From: Methanoregula sp. UBA247 | GTDB lineage: Archaea; Halobacteriota; Methanomicrobia; Methanomicrobiales; Methanospirillaceae | Direction of reading: 5' to 3' | Assembly (NCBI GenBank): GCA_002495055.1 | Contig: DADR01000026.1 | Location: 1-64,000, forward strand | Length of the DNA: 64,000 bases | Part shown: positions 36,125 to 44,407 of the stretch, one piece after another | How the letters are laid out: each line of letters starts with the position of its first letter | Numbering within the stretch: position 1 is the first letter of the stretch | Program-made: the position numbers and the translations under genes | Notes under the pieces: model-generated | The model's input: the letters and a program-made list of their open reading frames with translations, nothing else | The model's database searches: none | What the model was told of the DNA's origin: nothing

Positions 36125-37087
36125 ATGAAAAATATAAAATCCCTGTCAGGAATTTTTCTCATAATACTCTGTGCAGTTCTTCTCCTTTTTGCGGTCAGTT
36201 ATCTGAGTTTTCTTCAGGATATGCGATCGGCTGAAGAACGTTTATCGGCAAGTGAAATGCTGACAACACCGTATGGCGATATCGAGTATGCAGTACGGGG
36301 AGAAGGAACGCCGGTTCTCCTCCTGCATGGGGCAGGCGGGGGTTTTGATTTCGGCTTGTGGTCCGCCAGGGTGTTTTTTGGAAATACTCATAAAATAATC
36401 TCCGTATCACGGTATGGCTACCTTCGTTCGGCGGTTCCTGAGAACGCATCGATCCGGAATCAGGCCGGCCAATATGCGGTTCTCTTGAATCACCTCAACA
36501 TAACCAGGGTTGTCGTTGCCGGTGCTTCCGCAGGAGGCCCTTCAGCCATTCAGTTTGCGAACGATTATCCCGAGAGATGTTCGGAACTGATACTGATATC
36601 TGCAGTCAGCAGGCCCGAACCTCCGGGGAATGAAGAGCCGGTGTATATCAAAATCATTCACGTGATCCAGCAGTCAGATTATTCCTACTGGCTTTTTACG
36701 AGATTCGGGCAATCCACAATCCTTGACTTCATGGGTATTCCACAAGGAGTCTATTCCAATTTTACCCCGGAACAAAAACAATATGCACAGGAAATGCTGG
36801 ACGTGATGCACCCGATGACCCTCCGGTACGCGGGAACCATGAACGATGCAGAGATGCTTCTTGCTAATCCCGTTTCCATGGAGAATATCACATGCCCGGC
36901 ATTGATTATTCATGCGAAGGATGATGCACTGGTAAACTATAGCCATGCTCTCAATGCCCATGAAAAAATCCCGCAGTCAGAACTGATATTATTTGATACC
37001 GGCGGACATGCGATGTTGTCTCAGGCAGATCCCGTCAGGCAGGATATAGAACAGTTTCTCTCTCAATCCGGCCGGAACACGATCTGA
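36125..37087 (+). CDS. Membrane-anchored alpha/beta hydrolase
   Basis: This 320-residue protein has one N-terminal membrane helix (residues 8-30), then an alpha/beta hydrolase: oxyanion strand VLLLHGAGGGFDFG (about residue 65), nucleophile elbow AGASAGGPS (about 140), acid in IIHAKDDALVNY (about 265) and His in DTGGHAMLSQ (about 295). The active site probably faces outside. Substrate unknown. A TATA-like TTTTTAAAAAAAC lies about 25 bp upstream of the start. Confidence 0.88.
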   Translation: MKNIKSLSGIFLIILCAVLLLFAVSYLSFLQDMRSAEERLSASEMLTTPYGDIEYAVRGEGTPVLLLHGAGGGFDFGLWSARVFFGNTHKIISVSRYGYLRSAVPENASIRNQAGQYAVLLNHLNITRVVVAGASAGGPSAIQFANDYPERCSELILISAVSRPEPPGNEEPVYIKIIHVIQQSDYSYWLFTRFGQSTILDFMGIPQGVYSNFTPEQKQYAQEMLDVMHPMTLRYAGTMNDAEMLLANPVSMENITCPALIIHAKDDALVNYSHALNAHEKIPQSELILFDTGGHAMLSQADPVRQDIEQFLSQSGRNTI

Positions 37088-37174
37088 ATGATAGACAGAG
37101 CACAGCCCTGGCCTCCCTCACCAATGCGGGGGTGCCTCAGGACGCAGAATCCCCCCAATGTACAAAATGCTCTT

Positions 37175-37215
37175 ACCGACGTAAGCCCAAGCCCAAAAAC
37201 AGCCCTCCTTTTCAT
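37175..37215. repeat. Dispersed GACGTAAGCCC element, copy 2
   Basis: Reads ACCGACGTAAGCCCAAGCCC, then CAAAAACAG and CCCTCCTTTTCATT. It closely matches 38661-38700 and, more loosely, 34983-35025. All three copies lie between genes, two of them on either side of the AI-2E-type permease gene. Confidence 0.5.
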
Positions 37216-37275
37216 TTCGACCGTGCTATCCCCCGCCAGCCCTAAATGAGGTAGTTTGCGTTTCCGGCCTCTCGT

Positions 37276-38331
37276 TCATTTTTTTTCGCCATTTCCCTCA
37301 GGTGGAGGCCCGAGCAAATACCCGATCCACCGGGTCTCATCAGACAGTTCACAGACCATCTGAACGCAGAGCGTCAGGGGAACTGCAAGAAGAACTCCGA
37401 TCCCGCCAAGAATCCATCCCCAGAAAAAAAGAGAGATGAACACAACAGCAGTAGAGAGTTCCAGTCCACGGGCTGTGAAGTGGGGGAACAAAATGTATTC
37501 GGAAAGGAAGTCCATCAGCCCGGATCCGATAAGTACCAGGAAGGCCTGGAGAGGCCCGAGATCGAACCATGCGAGGAGCATTGGCGGAACAATGGCAATC
37601 CAGAACCCGATGTTCGGTATAAAACCGAGCAGGAAGGCTAAAAAACCCCAGAATATAGCGTATTTTACACCGAGAAGTGAGAGAATGATTGCCGTTCCGA
37701 TCCCCGTGGCAAGGTTCACCTCAGTTCTGATAACGAGGTAGTCAATGTTTTTCTGTGCGAGATCAATGAACCGGTTTAAGTCACCAGGCCGTAATTCCCG
37801 GATGATAATCTGCAGCTTTTGTGAGAATCCTTTTGCTTCAAAGAGTAAAAAGAGGGTGGTGAGAAAGACCAGGATCAAGGGACTTGCAATGTCCCAGAGA
37901 TTGTTCATAAGACCGCGGATTTCGGCAGAAAATATCTGGATAAGGTTCTGGAGTGTCAGGGTTTCCGGATCGATCCCGATCGAGATGAGAAACGGGCTGG
38001 CGAGTTCAAGGTCGCTCTCAAGTTTCTCCAGGTAGCCGGGAAGATCGGACATGGCCTGGATAAAGGACCCTGCTATCATACCAATGAAAACAGCAATGAT
38101 CGCGAAGAAGGCAATCAGGGTGAGGATCAGGGCAGAGCGGGTGGAGAGACCTTTTCTTTCAAACCAGTGGAGGAGCGTACCGAAGATAAGCGTAAGGTAG
38201 ACCGACAAGATAAGCGGACCGAGAATAGAGGATGCAGCCTGTATCCCGGCGAGGAGTAAAATTGCTGCGGCCAGGGTGATCAGGATACCGGATATACCGG
38301 ATACCTTCGATGGCGATTGAGCGGGATTCAT
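37276..38331 (-). CDS. AI-2E family permease (PerM-type)
   Basis: This 351-residue protein has the AI-2E/UPF0118 layout: paired helices at both ends, a charged middle region (residues 120-200), and the conserved FWGFLAFLLGFIPNIGFWIAIVPP block (about residue 245), then FPHFTARGLELSTAVVFISLFFWGWI (about 290). The family includes exporters and ion antiporters, so the substrate is uncertain. The ATG at 38331 was chosen because a TTTATAAA element at 38381-38388 would place the transcript start just upstream of it; a longer frame starts at 38418. Confidence 0.87.
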   Translation of the reverse strand: MNPAQSPSKVSGISGILITLAAAILLLAGIQAASSILGPLILSVYLTLIFGTLLHWFERKGLSTRSALILTLIAFFAIIAVFIGMIAGSFIQAMSDLPGYLEKLESDLELASPFLISIGIDPETLTLQNLIQIFSAEIRGLMNNLWDIASPLILVFLTTLFLLFEAKGFSQKLQIIIRELRPGDLNRFIDLAQKNIDYLVIRTEVNLATGIGTAIILSLLGVKYAIFWGFLAFLLGFIPNIGFWIAIVPPMLLAWFDLGPLQAFLVLIGSGLMDFLSEYILFPHFTARGLELSTAVVFISLFFWGWILGGIGVLLAVPLTLCVQMVCELSDETRWIGYLLGPPPEGNGEKK

Positions 38332-38380
38332 GGAAACGGATTCCTGATACTTGTATCTGGTTTTAGTCTTGCGCAGATGC

Positions 38381-38388
38381 TTTATAAA
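38381..38388 (-). promoter_or_regulatory. TATA box of the AI-2E-type permease gene
   Basis: TTTATAAA, about 50 bp upstream of the chosen ATG at 38331, where a transcript starting about 25 bp downstream would have a leader of about 25 bp. It decides the start of the gene. Confidence 0.5.
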
Positions 38389-38493
38389 CGTTCTCCGGTT
38401 ATCCGTTCTCTCCGGCACAAGCCGGGTGTTTAAAGAGAACTGACCGTTGTCAAAGTCTGCTCCTTCACATAATAATGGGGCTGCCAGGGAGAT

Positions 38494-38510
38494 TTGACGT
38501 TAAACGTCAA
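38494..38510. promoter_or_regulatory. Perfect 17-bp palindrome, possible operator
   Basis: TTGACGT-TAA-ACGTCAA is a perfect inverted repeat with 7-bp arms about 105 bp upstream of the permease TATA box, followed by a run of six T. Further GACGTTAA/GACGTAA half-sites lie at 38643, 38663 and 38788. Confidence 0.45.
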
Positions 38511-38660
38511 TTTTTTCCATAATCACCGTCAATAGTGTGTTATTAAAATCCCAAGAATTTCAAAATTCTCTTCCTCCCCGGCACCACCTGCAGTCCCGGT
38601 CCTTTACCTGCGAGTGAATGCCCCAAAATGCACTCACTCACCGACGTTAAAACCACAAAA

Positions 38661-38700
38661 TCCGACGTAAGCCCGATCCCAAAACCGCCCTCCTTTCAAT
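38661..38700. repeat. Dispersed GACGTAAGCCC element, copy 3
   Basis: TCCGACGTAAGCCCGATCCC, AAAACCG and CCCTCCTTTCAAT, a close match to 37175-37215. The surrounding 38430-39070 stretch has no recognisable gene. Confidence 0.5.
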
Positions 38701-39077
38701 CAAGTGTGCCTCAGCCCGTTTTCGCAAAGATCGGTCGTCCAAAAGCATACAAAAGCGTTTTATAACGCCACGGAAAATGCTCCGATTGACGTAAGTCTTG
38801 TGAATAACGGGATTTCAGAATAAATGTAACGGAACGGGGTGGTTTTTGCACGTAATTCTTGTGAGGGAGGCAATTGTGGGAGATCTTCGACGGAGAACAG
38901 GTCGCCCCCGCAGCGGATTGATGCCCAGAAACCTATTTGAAAATAGCAGACTGTCCCGCCGTGCCCCGGAGGAGCCCTGAGGCGGGGAGCCCTCATAAGA
39001 ATTTCATTAATTTTTAACAATTTTCATGGTCCGGGTGTGAATCCTTCAATCATGCCTGTTTCTCCAGAGCAGAAAGA

Positions 39078-39398
39078 TTATTTTTGTGGGGTGGCGTTTG
39101 ATGCCACATACATCTTGCATCCTTCGCCACGGAAGAGGGCCCCTTCTTCACACTCAGTATTATTAGGGAAAGCACACATACCATATTCGCTCCCGTCAAC
39201 GTTTTTCACCTTATTGGGTGTGCCGCCAATCTGCCCGCAGTAGACTGCGGCGGGATTGAGTCTGTCAATTTTTGTATCCATGGTTTGAGTGCCGGCAGGT
39301 GTCTGTGCGGGTACCATCGGCTGGGTGCAACCGGTAACAAGAAGAGCGGCAACAAGACAGACGCCCATAATGATAAGGAGAGTGTTTTTTGATGTCAT
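39078..39398 (-). CDS. DUF333-domain lipoprotein
   Basis: This 106-residue lipoprotein has a signal peptide ending in the lipobox LVTGC (Cys near residue 24). A DUF333 domain follows: NPAAVYCGQIGGTPN, DGSEYGMCAFPNNTECEE and a closing GEGC with paired cysteines. The same domain occurs in secreted bacterial hemolysin-like and putative inhibitor proteins. It probably sits on the cell surface. No gene partner is evident. Confidence 0.82.
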   Translation of the reverse strand: MTSKNTLLIIMGVCLVAALLVTGCTQPMVPAQTPAGTQTMDTKIDRLNPAAVYCGQIGGTPNKVKNVDGSEYGMCAFPNNTECEEGALFRGEGCKMYVASNATPQK

Positions 39399-39422
39399 GA
39401 TTTACCGGGATACGTTTGTCCA

Positions 39423-40008
39423 TCACTGAATTAAAAGATGGTTATGGCGCTTTCTGTGCACGCATAACCTGCCCGAAGCCCAGCAGCTCTGCTCGTGTGT
39501 GGCCATTACCGGTACAGCAAAACCAAAAGAGCACATTCTCAACAAAGGATATGGGTTTGCTGACGAATTTATCCGCAATCTGAATGGTATATTCTCAAAA
39601 GTTGGCGATCGTTGCCGACTCATCGAATATTTCCGCTATCACAGAAATTGCCCGCACCTATGCTCTTCTTCCCAAAAATGCTCTGATTGTCGCTCCATGC
39701 AGGGAACATTTAATTCCGAAGATTGCACCATTCGACCGGGATTTTTCAAAGAATGAAGATCTGGTTCGCGTGAAAATCCAAACGCCTTCAGGTTTGAAAA
39801 AAATCAGTTTTTTAACATCTTTCTTTCCGGACAAACCTCAGCAAACCTGCAACTCAAACACTCGCGTTGCGATGGTCTCGCCGGTTCCTCCCTCACCAAT
39901 AAAGGGATGCCCCGGCGGCAAATCCTGTCCAAACCTGCTGCGGGAACAGATATACTTATCTCTCTCGTTACATCAACATGCATACAAAGGCATACCTGGC
40001 AGGGAACG
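39423..40008. other. 585-bp stretch without convincing gene
   Basis: A plus-strand frame from 39584 has a protein-like segment (SNISAITEIARTYALLPKNA and further), and another frame from 39499 is also open, so a decayed gene is possible. No family could be recognised in either. Confidence 0.3.
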
Positions 40009-40572
40009 ATGGGCTCATTTGCATCATTCAGACAGCGTGCAGAGACTATGATGAGCGATGTCTATGCTCTCTATCTTGCCCGGGGTGATCCACGGATCCC
40101 CTGGTATGCAAAAGCCATCATAGTGCTGACCGTTATCTATGCATTCAGCCCCATCGACCTTATTCCGGATTTCATCCCCTTCCTTGGATATCTCGATGAT
40201 CTGATCATTATACCGGTAGGGATCGCACTCGCCATCTGGCTCATGCCAAAGGATGTCTGGGAAGAATACCGCGAGCGGGCGAAGGCCGGGTTTGCCGATA
40301 TTAAACTGGACAGCTGGGAAGGAATCCTGCTCGTCCTCTTCATCATACTGGGATTATGGAAAATTCTGGCAATCGGCCTAATAACATTCATGACAGGATT
40401 TATCCTGATGATTATTCTCTCCGTAAAAGACGGCCTTCTCAACCTGGGAACACTCATTTTTGCACTAGGGGTAGTGATATTACTCATAACCTATGTAAAA
40501 TTCTTAAGAAAACTCAATAAATGGAAGAATAAGGTAGAATCCTCCCGGAAAGATGTTCCTGGCAATCAGTAA
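40009..40572 (+). CDS. DUF1232 (YkvA-like) membrane protein
   Basis: This 187-residue protein carries the DUF1232 signature YAFSPIDLIPDFIPFLGYLDD near residues 43-63, then further hydrophobic helices and a basic C-terminal tail (RKLNKWKNKVE). DUF1232 proteins are small membrane proteins of unclear function. The ATG at 40009 was chosen because homology begins near it (SFASFRQRAETMM). 40573-40820 holds no recognisable gene. Confidence 0.8.
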   Translation: MGSFASFRQRAETMMSDVYALYLARGDPRIPWYAKAIIVLTVIYAFSPIDLIPDFIPFLGYLDDLIIIPVGIALAIWLMPKDVWEEYRERAKAGFADIKLDSWEGILLVLFIILGLWKILAIGLITFMTGFILMIILSVKDGLLNLGTLIFALGVVILLITYVKFLRKLNKWKNKVESSRKDVPGNQ

Positions 40573-40820
40573 CCAACGTTCTCTGCCCTCCCGTGAACAC
40601 GGTAACCGCTGTTAAAGAGCAGGGGTATGGTTGATGGCCTGCGGTGTCCCGGTATCCTTTACGTGCTGGTACATCTCACCCGGAGTCCAAAGAATCCAGG
40701 CTCCATCTGTGCAGAAAAAGAGACAAAGGAGCAGGGGGGATGGTCACGCTCGTTACGGAGTCCTTGTATCGACGGCACCTGAGCAGGAGAGGGTGCGTTA
40801 TGGGAGAAATGTCCCGCTGT

Positions 40821-41456
40821 TCAGGCAACTTGTTCAAGAATATGCCCGATCAACCGTTTCTCAGCCTTATGGATATGTTCGAGCAGCGTGGTCTTGTGCA
40901 TGCCCATCTTCTCAGCCAGTTCACCGGCATTTATCTTCCGGGGATGATCGAAAAATCCCCGGCGGTACGATTCCAGCAGGATCTCTTTTTGTTTTGGCGT
41001 AAGGATCTCAAAAATCCCGCTGGCACCGAAGTTGTAATCGCAGACCGAAAGGATTTCAAGGCCCCATCCTTTCTCCGCGGCATCCTTAACAAACGTGCTG
41101 AAGTCCTCCGGGTCCCCGACCATGCTGAATGACAGGCAGTCGTTCTCGAAAACAACCGGGGGCTCGAACTTGGATCCGTAGGTAAGGAGAAATTGGGTAA
41201 TATCATCGGAAAATGTTCCCTTGACAAGACAGGTATATTCACGGCCCCTGTTCTGGAGCACGATGAGATTCGAGACATAATTGCACTGGATCTTATCGAC
41301 CGGTATCCCTTCCTTGATGGTAAACCTGCATACTTCGCTGTGCTGTTCTCCGGTCAGGTTGAAGAGCGAGACCACCTCGAACCGTTCGATGACCTGGCCA
41401 TAGGATTTGCAGTAATCGAAGATATCTGCAGAAAGCCTGACCGTCATCTTCTTCAT
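40821..41456 (-). CDS. HTH_10 (bacterioopsin-activator type) transcriptional regulator
   Basis: This 211-residue regulator has an unannotated ligand- or protein-interaction N-terminal part (about 150 residues). A C-terminal HTH_10 domain follows: LTPKQKEILLESYRRGFFDHP, then INAGELAEKMGMHKTTLLEHIHKAEKRL. HTH_10 regulators are common in haloarchaea and methanogens. The ATG at 41456 was chosen because a TATA-like ATATTATAT (about 41483-41491) would place the transcript start there, making a short or absent leader. A perfect palindrome lies just beyond. Confidence 0.85.
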   Translation of the reverse strand: MKKMTVRLSADIFDYCKSYGQVIERFEVVSLFNLTGEQHSEVCRFTIKEGIPVDKIQCNYVSNLIVLQNRGREYTCLVKGTFSDDITQFLLTYGSKFEPPVVFENDCLSFSMVGDPEDFSTFVKDAAEKGWGLEILSVCDYNFGASGIFEILTPKQKEILLESYRRGFFDHPRKINAGELAEKMGMHKTTLLEHIHKAEKRLIGHILEQVA

Positions 41457-41493
41457 GAGCCGATCTGGTATCCGGGACATGATATAATATATG

Positions 41494-41509
41494 GCCATAC
41501 ATGTATGGC
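41494..41509. promoter_or_regulatory. 16-bp perfect palindrome between divergent genes
   Basis: GCCATACATGTATGGC lies between the HTH_10 regulator and the divergent membrane protein gene, directly upstream of the regulator's TATA-like element. It is a good candidate operator for autoregulation and control of the plus-strand neighbours. Confidence 0.6.
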
Positions 41510-41564
41510 TCAATTCATAACAGGCCTGCCAGCTTTTTCATTATCAGAAAATGGAGTGTGAACC

Positions 41565-41975
41565 ATGAAAACGGAAAATTGTACCGAAATCACTGATGCA
41601 AGAAGAATTGAACTGAAGAGCGGGCTCGCAGAACCTGCAGAGAACCGGCACAAGGGATTCATCATTCCTGCCGGTATCCTGATTGGCCTGGGTATAGGAC
41701 TGCTCGTGGATCATGCGGGAGCAGGCTTCCTTGTCGGGCTCGGGCTCGGACTGCTCGGTTCGGAACTGGTACCCCTTGTCATGAAACCCCGGGAGGGTGA
41801 GTCGCTTTTACAGGGGAGCACGAATATGACATCGCTCCTCATCGGGTCTTTCCTGATCCTCGCCGGGATTAGCGTTGTCTGGGCGCCTGCCGTAATCTGG
41901 ACCTATGCCATCCCGGGATTGTTAATCCTTGCGGGAATCGGGTTCCTGGTCCGGGGATTCACAAAAGTCCCCTGA
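41565..41975 (+). CDS. Small membrane protein of unknown function
   Basis: This 136-residue protein has a charged N-terminal 30 residues and four hydrophobic helices with Gly-rich stretches (GFLVGLGLGLLGSELV). A GGAG ribosome site lies 10-13 bp before the ATG. It starts a plus-strand set with the methyltransferase-like gene 35 bp downstream and probably shares the palindromic operator upstream. No family recognised. Confidence 0.72.
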   Translation: MKTENCTEITDARRIELKSGLAEPAENRHKGFIIPAGILIGLGIGLLVDHAGAGFLVGLGLGLLGSELVPLVMKPREGESLLQGSTNMTSLLIGSFLILAGISVVWAPAVIWTYAIPGLLILAGIGFLVRGFTKVP

Positions 41976-42010
41976 TCGCGAAAATACCGGAAAATACTGA
42001 GGTGACTGAT

Positions 42011-42571
42011 ATGATTGAGGCTGTCCTTGTAACGATACTTCCTGTCGGATTCCTGGTTGTGTTATTCGGCGGAGGATTTTTGTTCCTGAAAAGAAACATT
42101 GAACAGGATGGGAAAGCGCCGATTAACAGGACGCTTTTTTACGTGAGCAAATATTCCATCCTTGTGCTCTGGGGAGCAATGGTACTGCAGAGCTGGGGTA
42201 TCAGGATATCCTTTGTCGAGGTACCCCGAACCTTCCAGTTCATAGCGCTGCTGTTCTGGTCCTGCGGGTTTGCCTTCATGTATCTCGGGCGGTTTACGAT
42301 GAGGGATTCCTTCCGGCTCGGTACACCAAAAGAAGACACCAGCCTCAGGACGGACGGGTTGTTCCGTATAAGCAGGAACCCGATGTACGTGGGGGTGTAC
42401 CTGACTATCGCTGCGTCTTCACTCTACACCTTAAACCCACTCGTCATCCTGACGGGAGTATTCGTCATCGCCGTCCACCACAGGATCGTTCGTGCAGAAG
42501 AAAAACACCTGCGGAATGTGTTTGGCCGGGAGTATTCGGAATATTGCAGCCGCGTGAGGCAGTACATCTAA
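42011..42571 (+). CDS. Isoprenylcysteine carboxyl methyltransferase-like membrane protein
   Basis: This 186-residue protein has four or five helices and the ICMT/PEMT-type C-terminal S-adenosylmethionine-binding region: RISRNPMYVGVYLTIAA (about residue 115), then HHRIVRAEEKHLRNVFGREYSEYCSRV. It probably methylates a lipid or small molecule at the membrane; the substrate is unknown. The ATG at 42011 was preferred over GTG at 42002 because GAGGTGA sits 5 bp before it. Its C-terminus is duplicated at 43141-43296. Confidence 0.88.
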   Translation: MIEAVLVTILPVGFLVVLFGGGFLFLKRNIEQDGKAPINRTLFYVSKYSILVLWGAMVLQSWGIRISFVEVPRTFQFIALLFWSCGFAFMYLGRFTMRDSFRLGTPKEDTSLRTDGLFRISRNPMYVGVYLTIAASSLYTLNPLVILTGVFVIAVHHRIVRAEEKHLRNVFGREYSEYCSRVRQYI

Positions 42572-42712
42572 TCTGAAAAGCTGTTGAGCCTCTCATAAAC
42601 ACGAACAGGCCGACAGAAACGCATGACGGGAAATACTAAAAATTTCTGGATAAAGGCAGAAATATTCAGCAAGAATTAATTTATGACCTACTATGAACAA
42701 GAGGTGAAAACC

Positions 42713-43144
42713 ATGTCAACAAAAACAAACGGATTGATCGGGCTTACCATGCTCACAGCTGCGGTTCTTGTCGGCCTGTATGGCATCTTCCAGTATTCAG
42801 TCAATGCAGCGGGCATTTATCTTGTCGGAAGCATCGCAGTATTCCTTATCTTTGTCTATGCATTCTGTGCAAAATGCCCTGTCCGCGATAATTGTACCCA
42901 TGTCCTCCAGGGCATGCTGACACATTGCATGCCAGGCCGCACAACCGGGCCATATTCTCCTGGGGATCTGCTCGGTTTATTACTGTTCTTTGGCTTTGTC
43001 GCACTCTTTCCCCAGTACTGGCTGATCCGAAATTTGATGCTGATGGCGGTCTTCTGGATATTGTTCCTGGGAAACCTGGTAATCACACATTTCGGGTGCT
43101 GCAGGGGATGCGGAAACATATACTGTATGCTGCGGTATGAATGA
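42713..43144 (+). CDS. Cysteine-rich four-helix membrane protein
   Basis: This 143-residue protein has four hydrophobic helices. A cysteine cluster follows the second (CAKCPVRDNCTHV), with HCMPG a little further on, and a second cluster lies at the end (CCRGCGNIYC). The paired clusters could bind metal or an iron-sulfur group on one membrane face. GAGGTGA precedes the chosen ATG at 42713; an upstream start exists at 42683. It ends overlapping the ICMT fragment (ATGA). Family unknown. Confidence 0.7.
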   Translation: MSTKTNGLIGLTMLTAAVLVGLYGIFQYSVNAAGIYLVGSIAVFLIFVYAFCAKCPVRDNCTHVLQGMLTHCMPGRTTGPYSPGDLLGLLLFFGFVALFPQYWLIRNLMLMAVFWILFLGNLVITHFGCCRGCGNIYCMLRYE

Positions 43145-43296
43145 CCGGAATGTTTGTCATCGCCATGCATCGCGGGATCGTTCGTGCAGAAGAGAAACAC
43201 CTGCGGAATGGGTTAGGCCGGGAGTATTCGAAATATTTCAACTGCGTGAGACAGAATTTCTGGTCAAAAAAGCTGCAGGGATTCTCAACCGGATGA
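43141..43296 (+). pseudogene. Duplicated C-terminal fragment of the ICMT-like gene
   Basis: A 51-codon frame, MTGMFVIAMHRGIVRAEEKH and on through a LGREYSKYFNCVRQ segment, matches the end of the protein at 42011-42571 (LTGVFVIAVHHRIVRAEEKH, GREYSEYCSRVRQ). The DNA is very similar. It is too short to hold the active site. It may still be translated through its ATGA overlap with the upstream gene. Confidence 0.75.
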
Positions 43297-43389
43297 ACGG
43301 ATGAATGGCCTTTCCGGAAGGATTTTTTGCAGTTTCAACCTGAGTAGCAAATGATTGATCCAACAGGAAAGAGAAGAGTTTCTCTTTTT

Positions 43390-43635
43390 CTAGGGCTCTT
43401 CCTTTCGTATGTCCTGTTCTGAAGGGGGAAGCGGGCTTATCGAAAGCGGAAAAATGAACATTTCCTCGATCTTCGCACCGAACAGTTGCGCAATCTTGAA
43501 TGCCAGTTCGAGCGAAGGGTCGTATTGTTCTTTCTCAATGGCAAAGACAGTCTGGCGGGTCACTCCCAGGTGATGGGCAAGTTCCTCCTGGGTCAGGCTA
43601 TACATTGCCCGGTAGACCCGCACCCTGTTCTTCAT
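43390..43635 (-). CDS. Xre-family transcriptional regulator
   Basis: An 81-residue Cro/C1-type helix-turn-helix protein: VRVYRAMYSLTQEELAHHLG (residues 5-24), with VTRQTVFAIEKEQYDPSLEL as recognition helix and turn. It ends with a short Pro-rich tail. It overlaps the DUF2178 gene upstream by 4 bp and probably represses the three-gene operon. Such Xre/DUF2178 pairs are frequent in archaea; their trigger is unknown. Confidence 0.88.
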   Translation of the reverse strand: MKNRVRVYRAMYSLTQEELAHHLGVTRQTVFAIEKEQYDPSLELAFKIAQLFGAKIEEMFIFPLSISPLPPSEQDIRKEEP

Positions 43636-44021
43636 TGAGATTCCCCGGGCAACCGTCCATAGTGTGTCTGAAATATCGCATAGATGAGGAGGAGTACTGT
43701 CACTGCAATCCCCAGCGTAAGGCCTGCCTGGGTAAAATCGGCTTCCTGGTTACTGAGGGAATATAATACAACACCGGAAATGACGCTCCCGATCACAAAC
43801 ACTTCAAGAGCTTTCATCGCTGCTTTCTCGTTTATCCTGACATTCCGTTCATCTTCGATTACTTCGTTGACACGGTTCCGGCAGATGGAGAGTGTCCCAA
43901 CAGCCCAGAGAAGTGTTATCACTGCCAGCCAGGGGTTGCCGGCCCGGACAGCCCAGAACACCAGTACAGCGACAATAACCATTACGATAAGACTGCAGAT
44001 CCAGTAGGTTCTCGTTTGCAT
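43632..44021 (-). CDS. DUF2178 membrane protein
   Basis: This 129-residue protein has two hydrophobic helices, the conserved cytoplasmic loop VIEDERNVRINEKAAMKAL (about residue 55), and two more helices. This is the DUF2178 pattern, in which a membrane protein is encoded beside a small Xre regulator. The 4-bp overlap with the regulator gene suggests a functional membrane sensor-repressor pair, by inference. Confidence 0.82.
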   Translation of the reverse strand: MQTRTYWICSLIVMVIVAVLVFWAVRAGNPWLAVITLLWAVGTLSICRNRVNEVIEDERNVRINEKAAMKALEVFVIGSVISGVVLYSLSNQEADFTQAGLTLGIAVTVLLLIYAIFQTHYGRLPGESQ

Positions 44022-44038
44022 GGAGTAACCTCCCTTAA

Positions 44039-44350
44039 CTACAGTGCGTAGACCGCAATGATCGCAAGGGTAATGGTTACGACCAGGAGGTCCCCGGCAA
44101 GGGGACTGATATTTCCTGATTTATAGGAAACATCATCGGTCCCGAAGGCAAAGGTAACAAAACCCAGGTAGACGATAATGTAAACCATCATGTCCCTCAT
44201 GAGAATATCATAGGGAACGAGGAGGACGTTTTTAAAAACGACAGCGAGGACAATAAGACAGATACCCGCAGTCAGGATCACCTGCTGCTTTTTGATCTGG
44301 GCGAAGAAGTCTGTCCCCGCTTTCTGTTTGGATATTGAAGTTTCGGTCAT
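44039..44350 (-). CDS. Small membrane protein of the Xre/DUF2178 operon
   Basis: This 103-residue protein has a basic N-terminal 25 residues, then three hydrophobic helices (VILTAGICLIVLAVVFKNVLL; MVYIIVYLGFVTFAFG; LLVVTITLAIIAVYAL). It lies 17 bp upstream of DUF2178 and starts the operon. It may be a distant DUF2178 relative lacking the charged loop. An in-frame start lies 9 bp upstream of the chosen ATG. Confidence 0.7.
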   Translation of the reverse strand: MTETSISKQKAGTDFFAQIKKQQVILTAGICLIVLAVVFKNVLLVPYDILMRDMMVYIIVYLGFVTFAFGTDDVSYKSGNISPLAGDLLVVTITLAIIAVYAL

Positions 44351-44359
44351 GCGATTCAC

Positions 44360-44407
44360 TGTAAAGAATGTTTTACATAATTATATTAAAACTTTACTCA
44401 ATGTAAA
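44360..44407 (-). promoter_or_regulatory. Paired TTTAC/GTAAA operator and promoter of the Xre operon
   Basis: TGTAAA-N6-TTTACA (44360-44377) and TTTAC-N5-GTAAA (44393-44407) flank the TATA-like TTATATTAAA (44381-44390). Two inverted repeats bracketing the promoter just upstream of an operon that encodes its own Xre regulator suggest autoregulation. Confidence 0.55.

Noticed and set aside
39584..40051. Plus-strand frame with a protein-like first half
   Set aside because: Its second half overlaps the start of the DUF1232 gene in another frame, and no family could be recognised.
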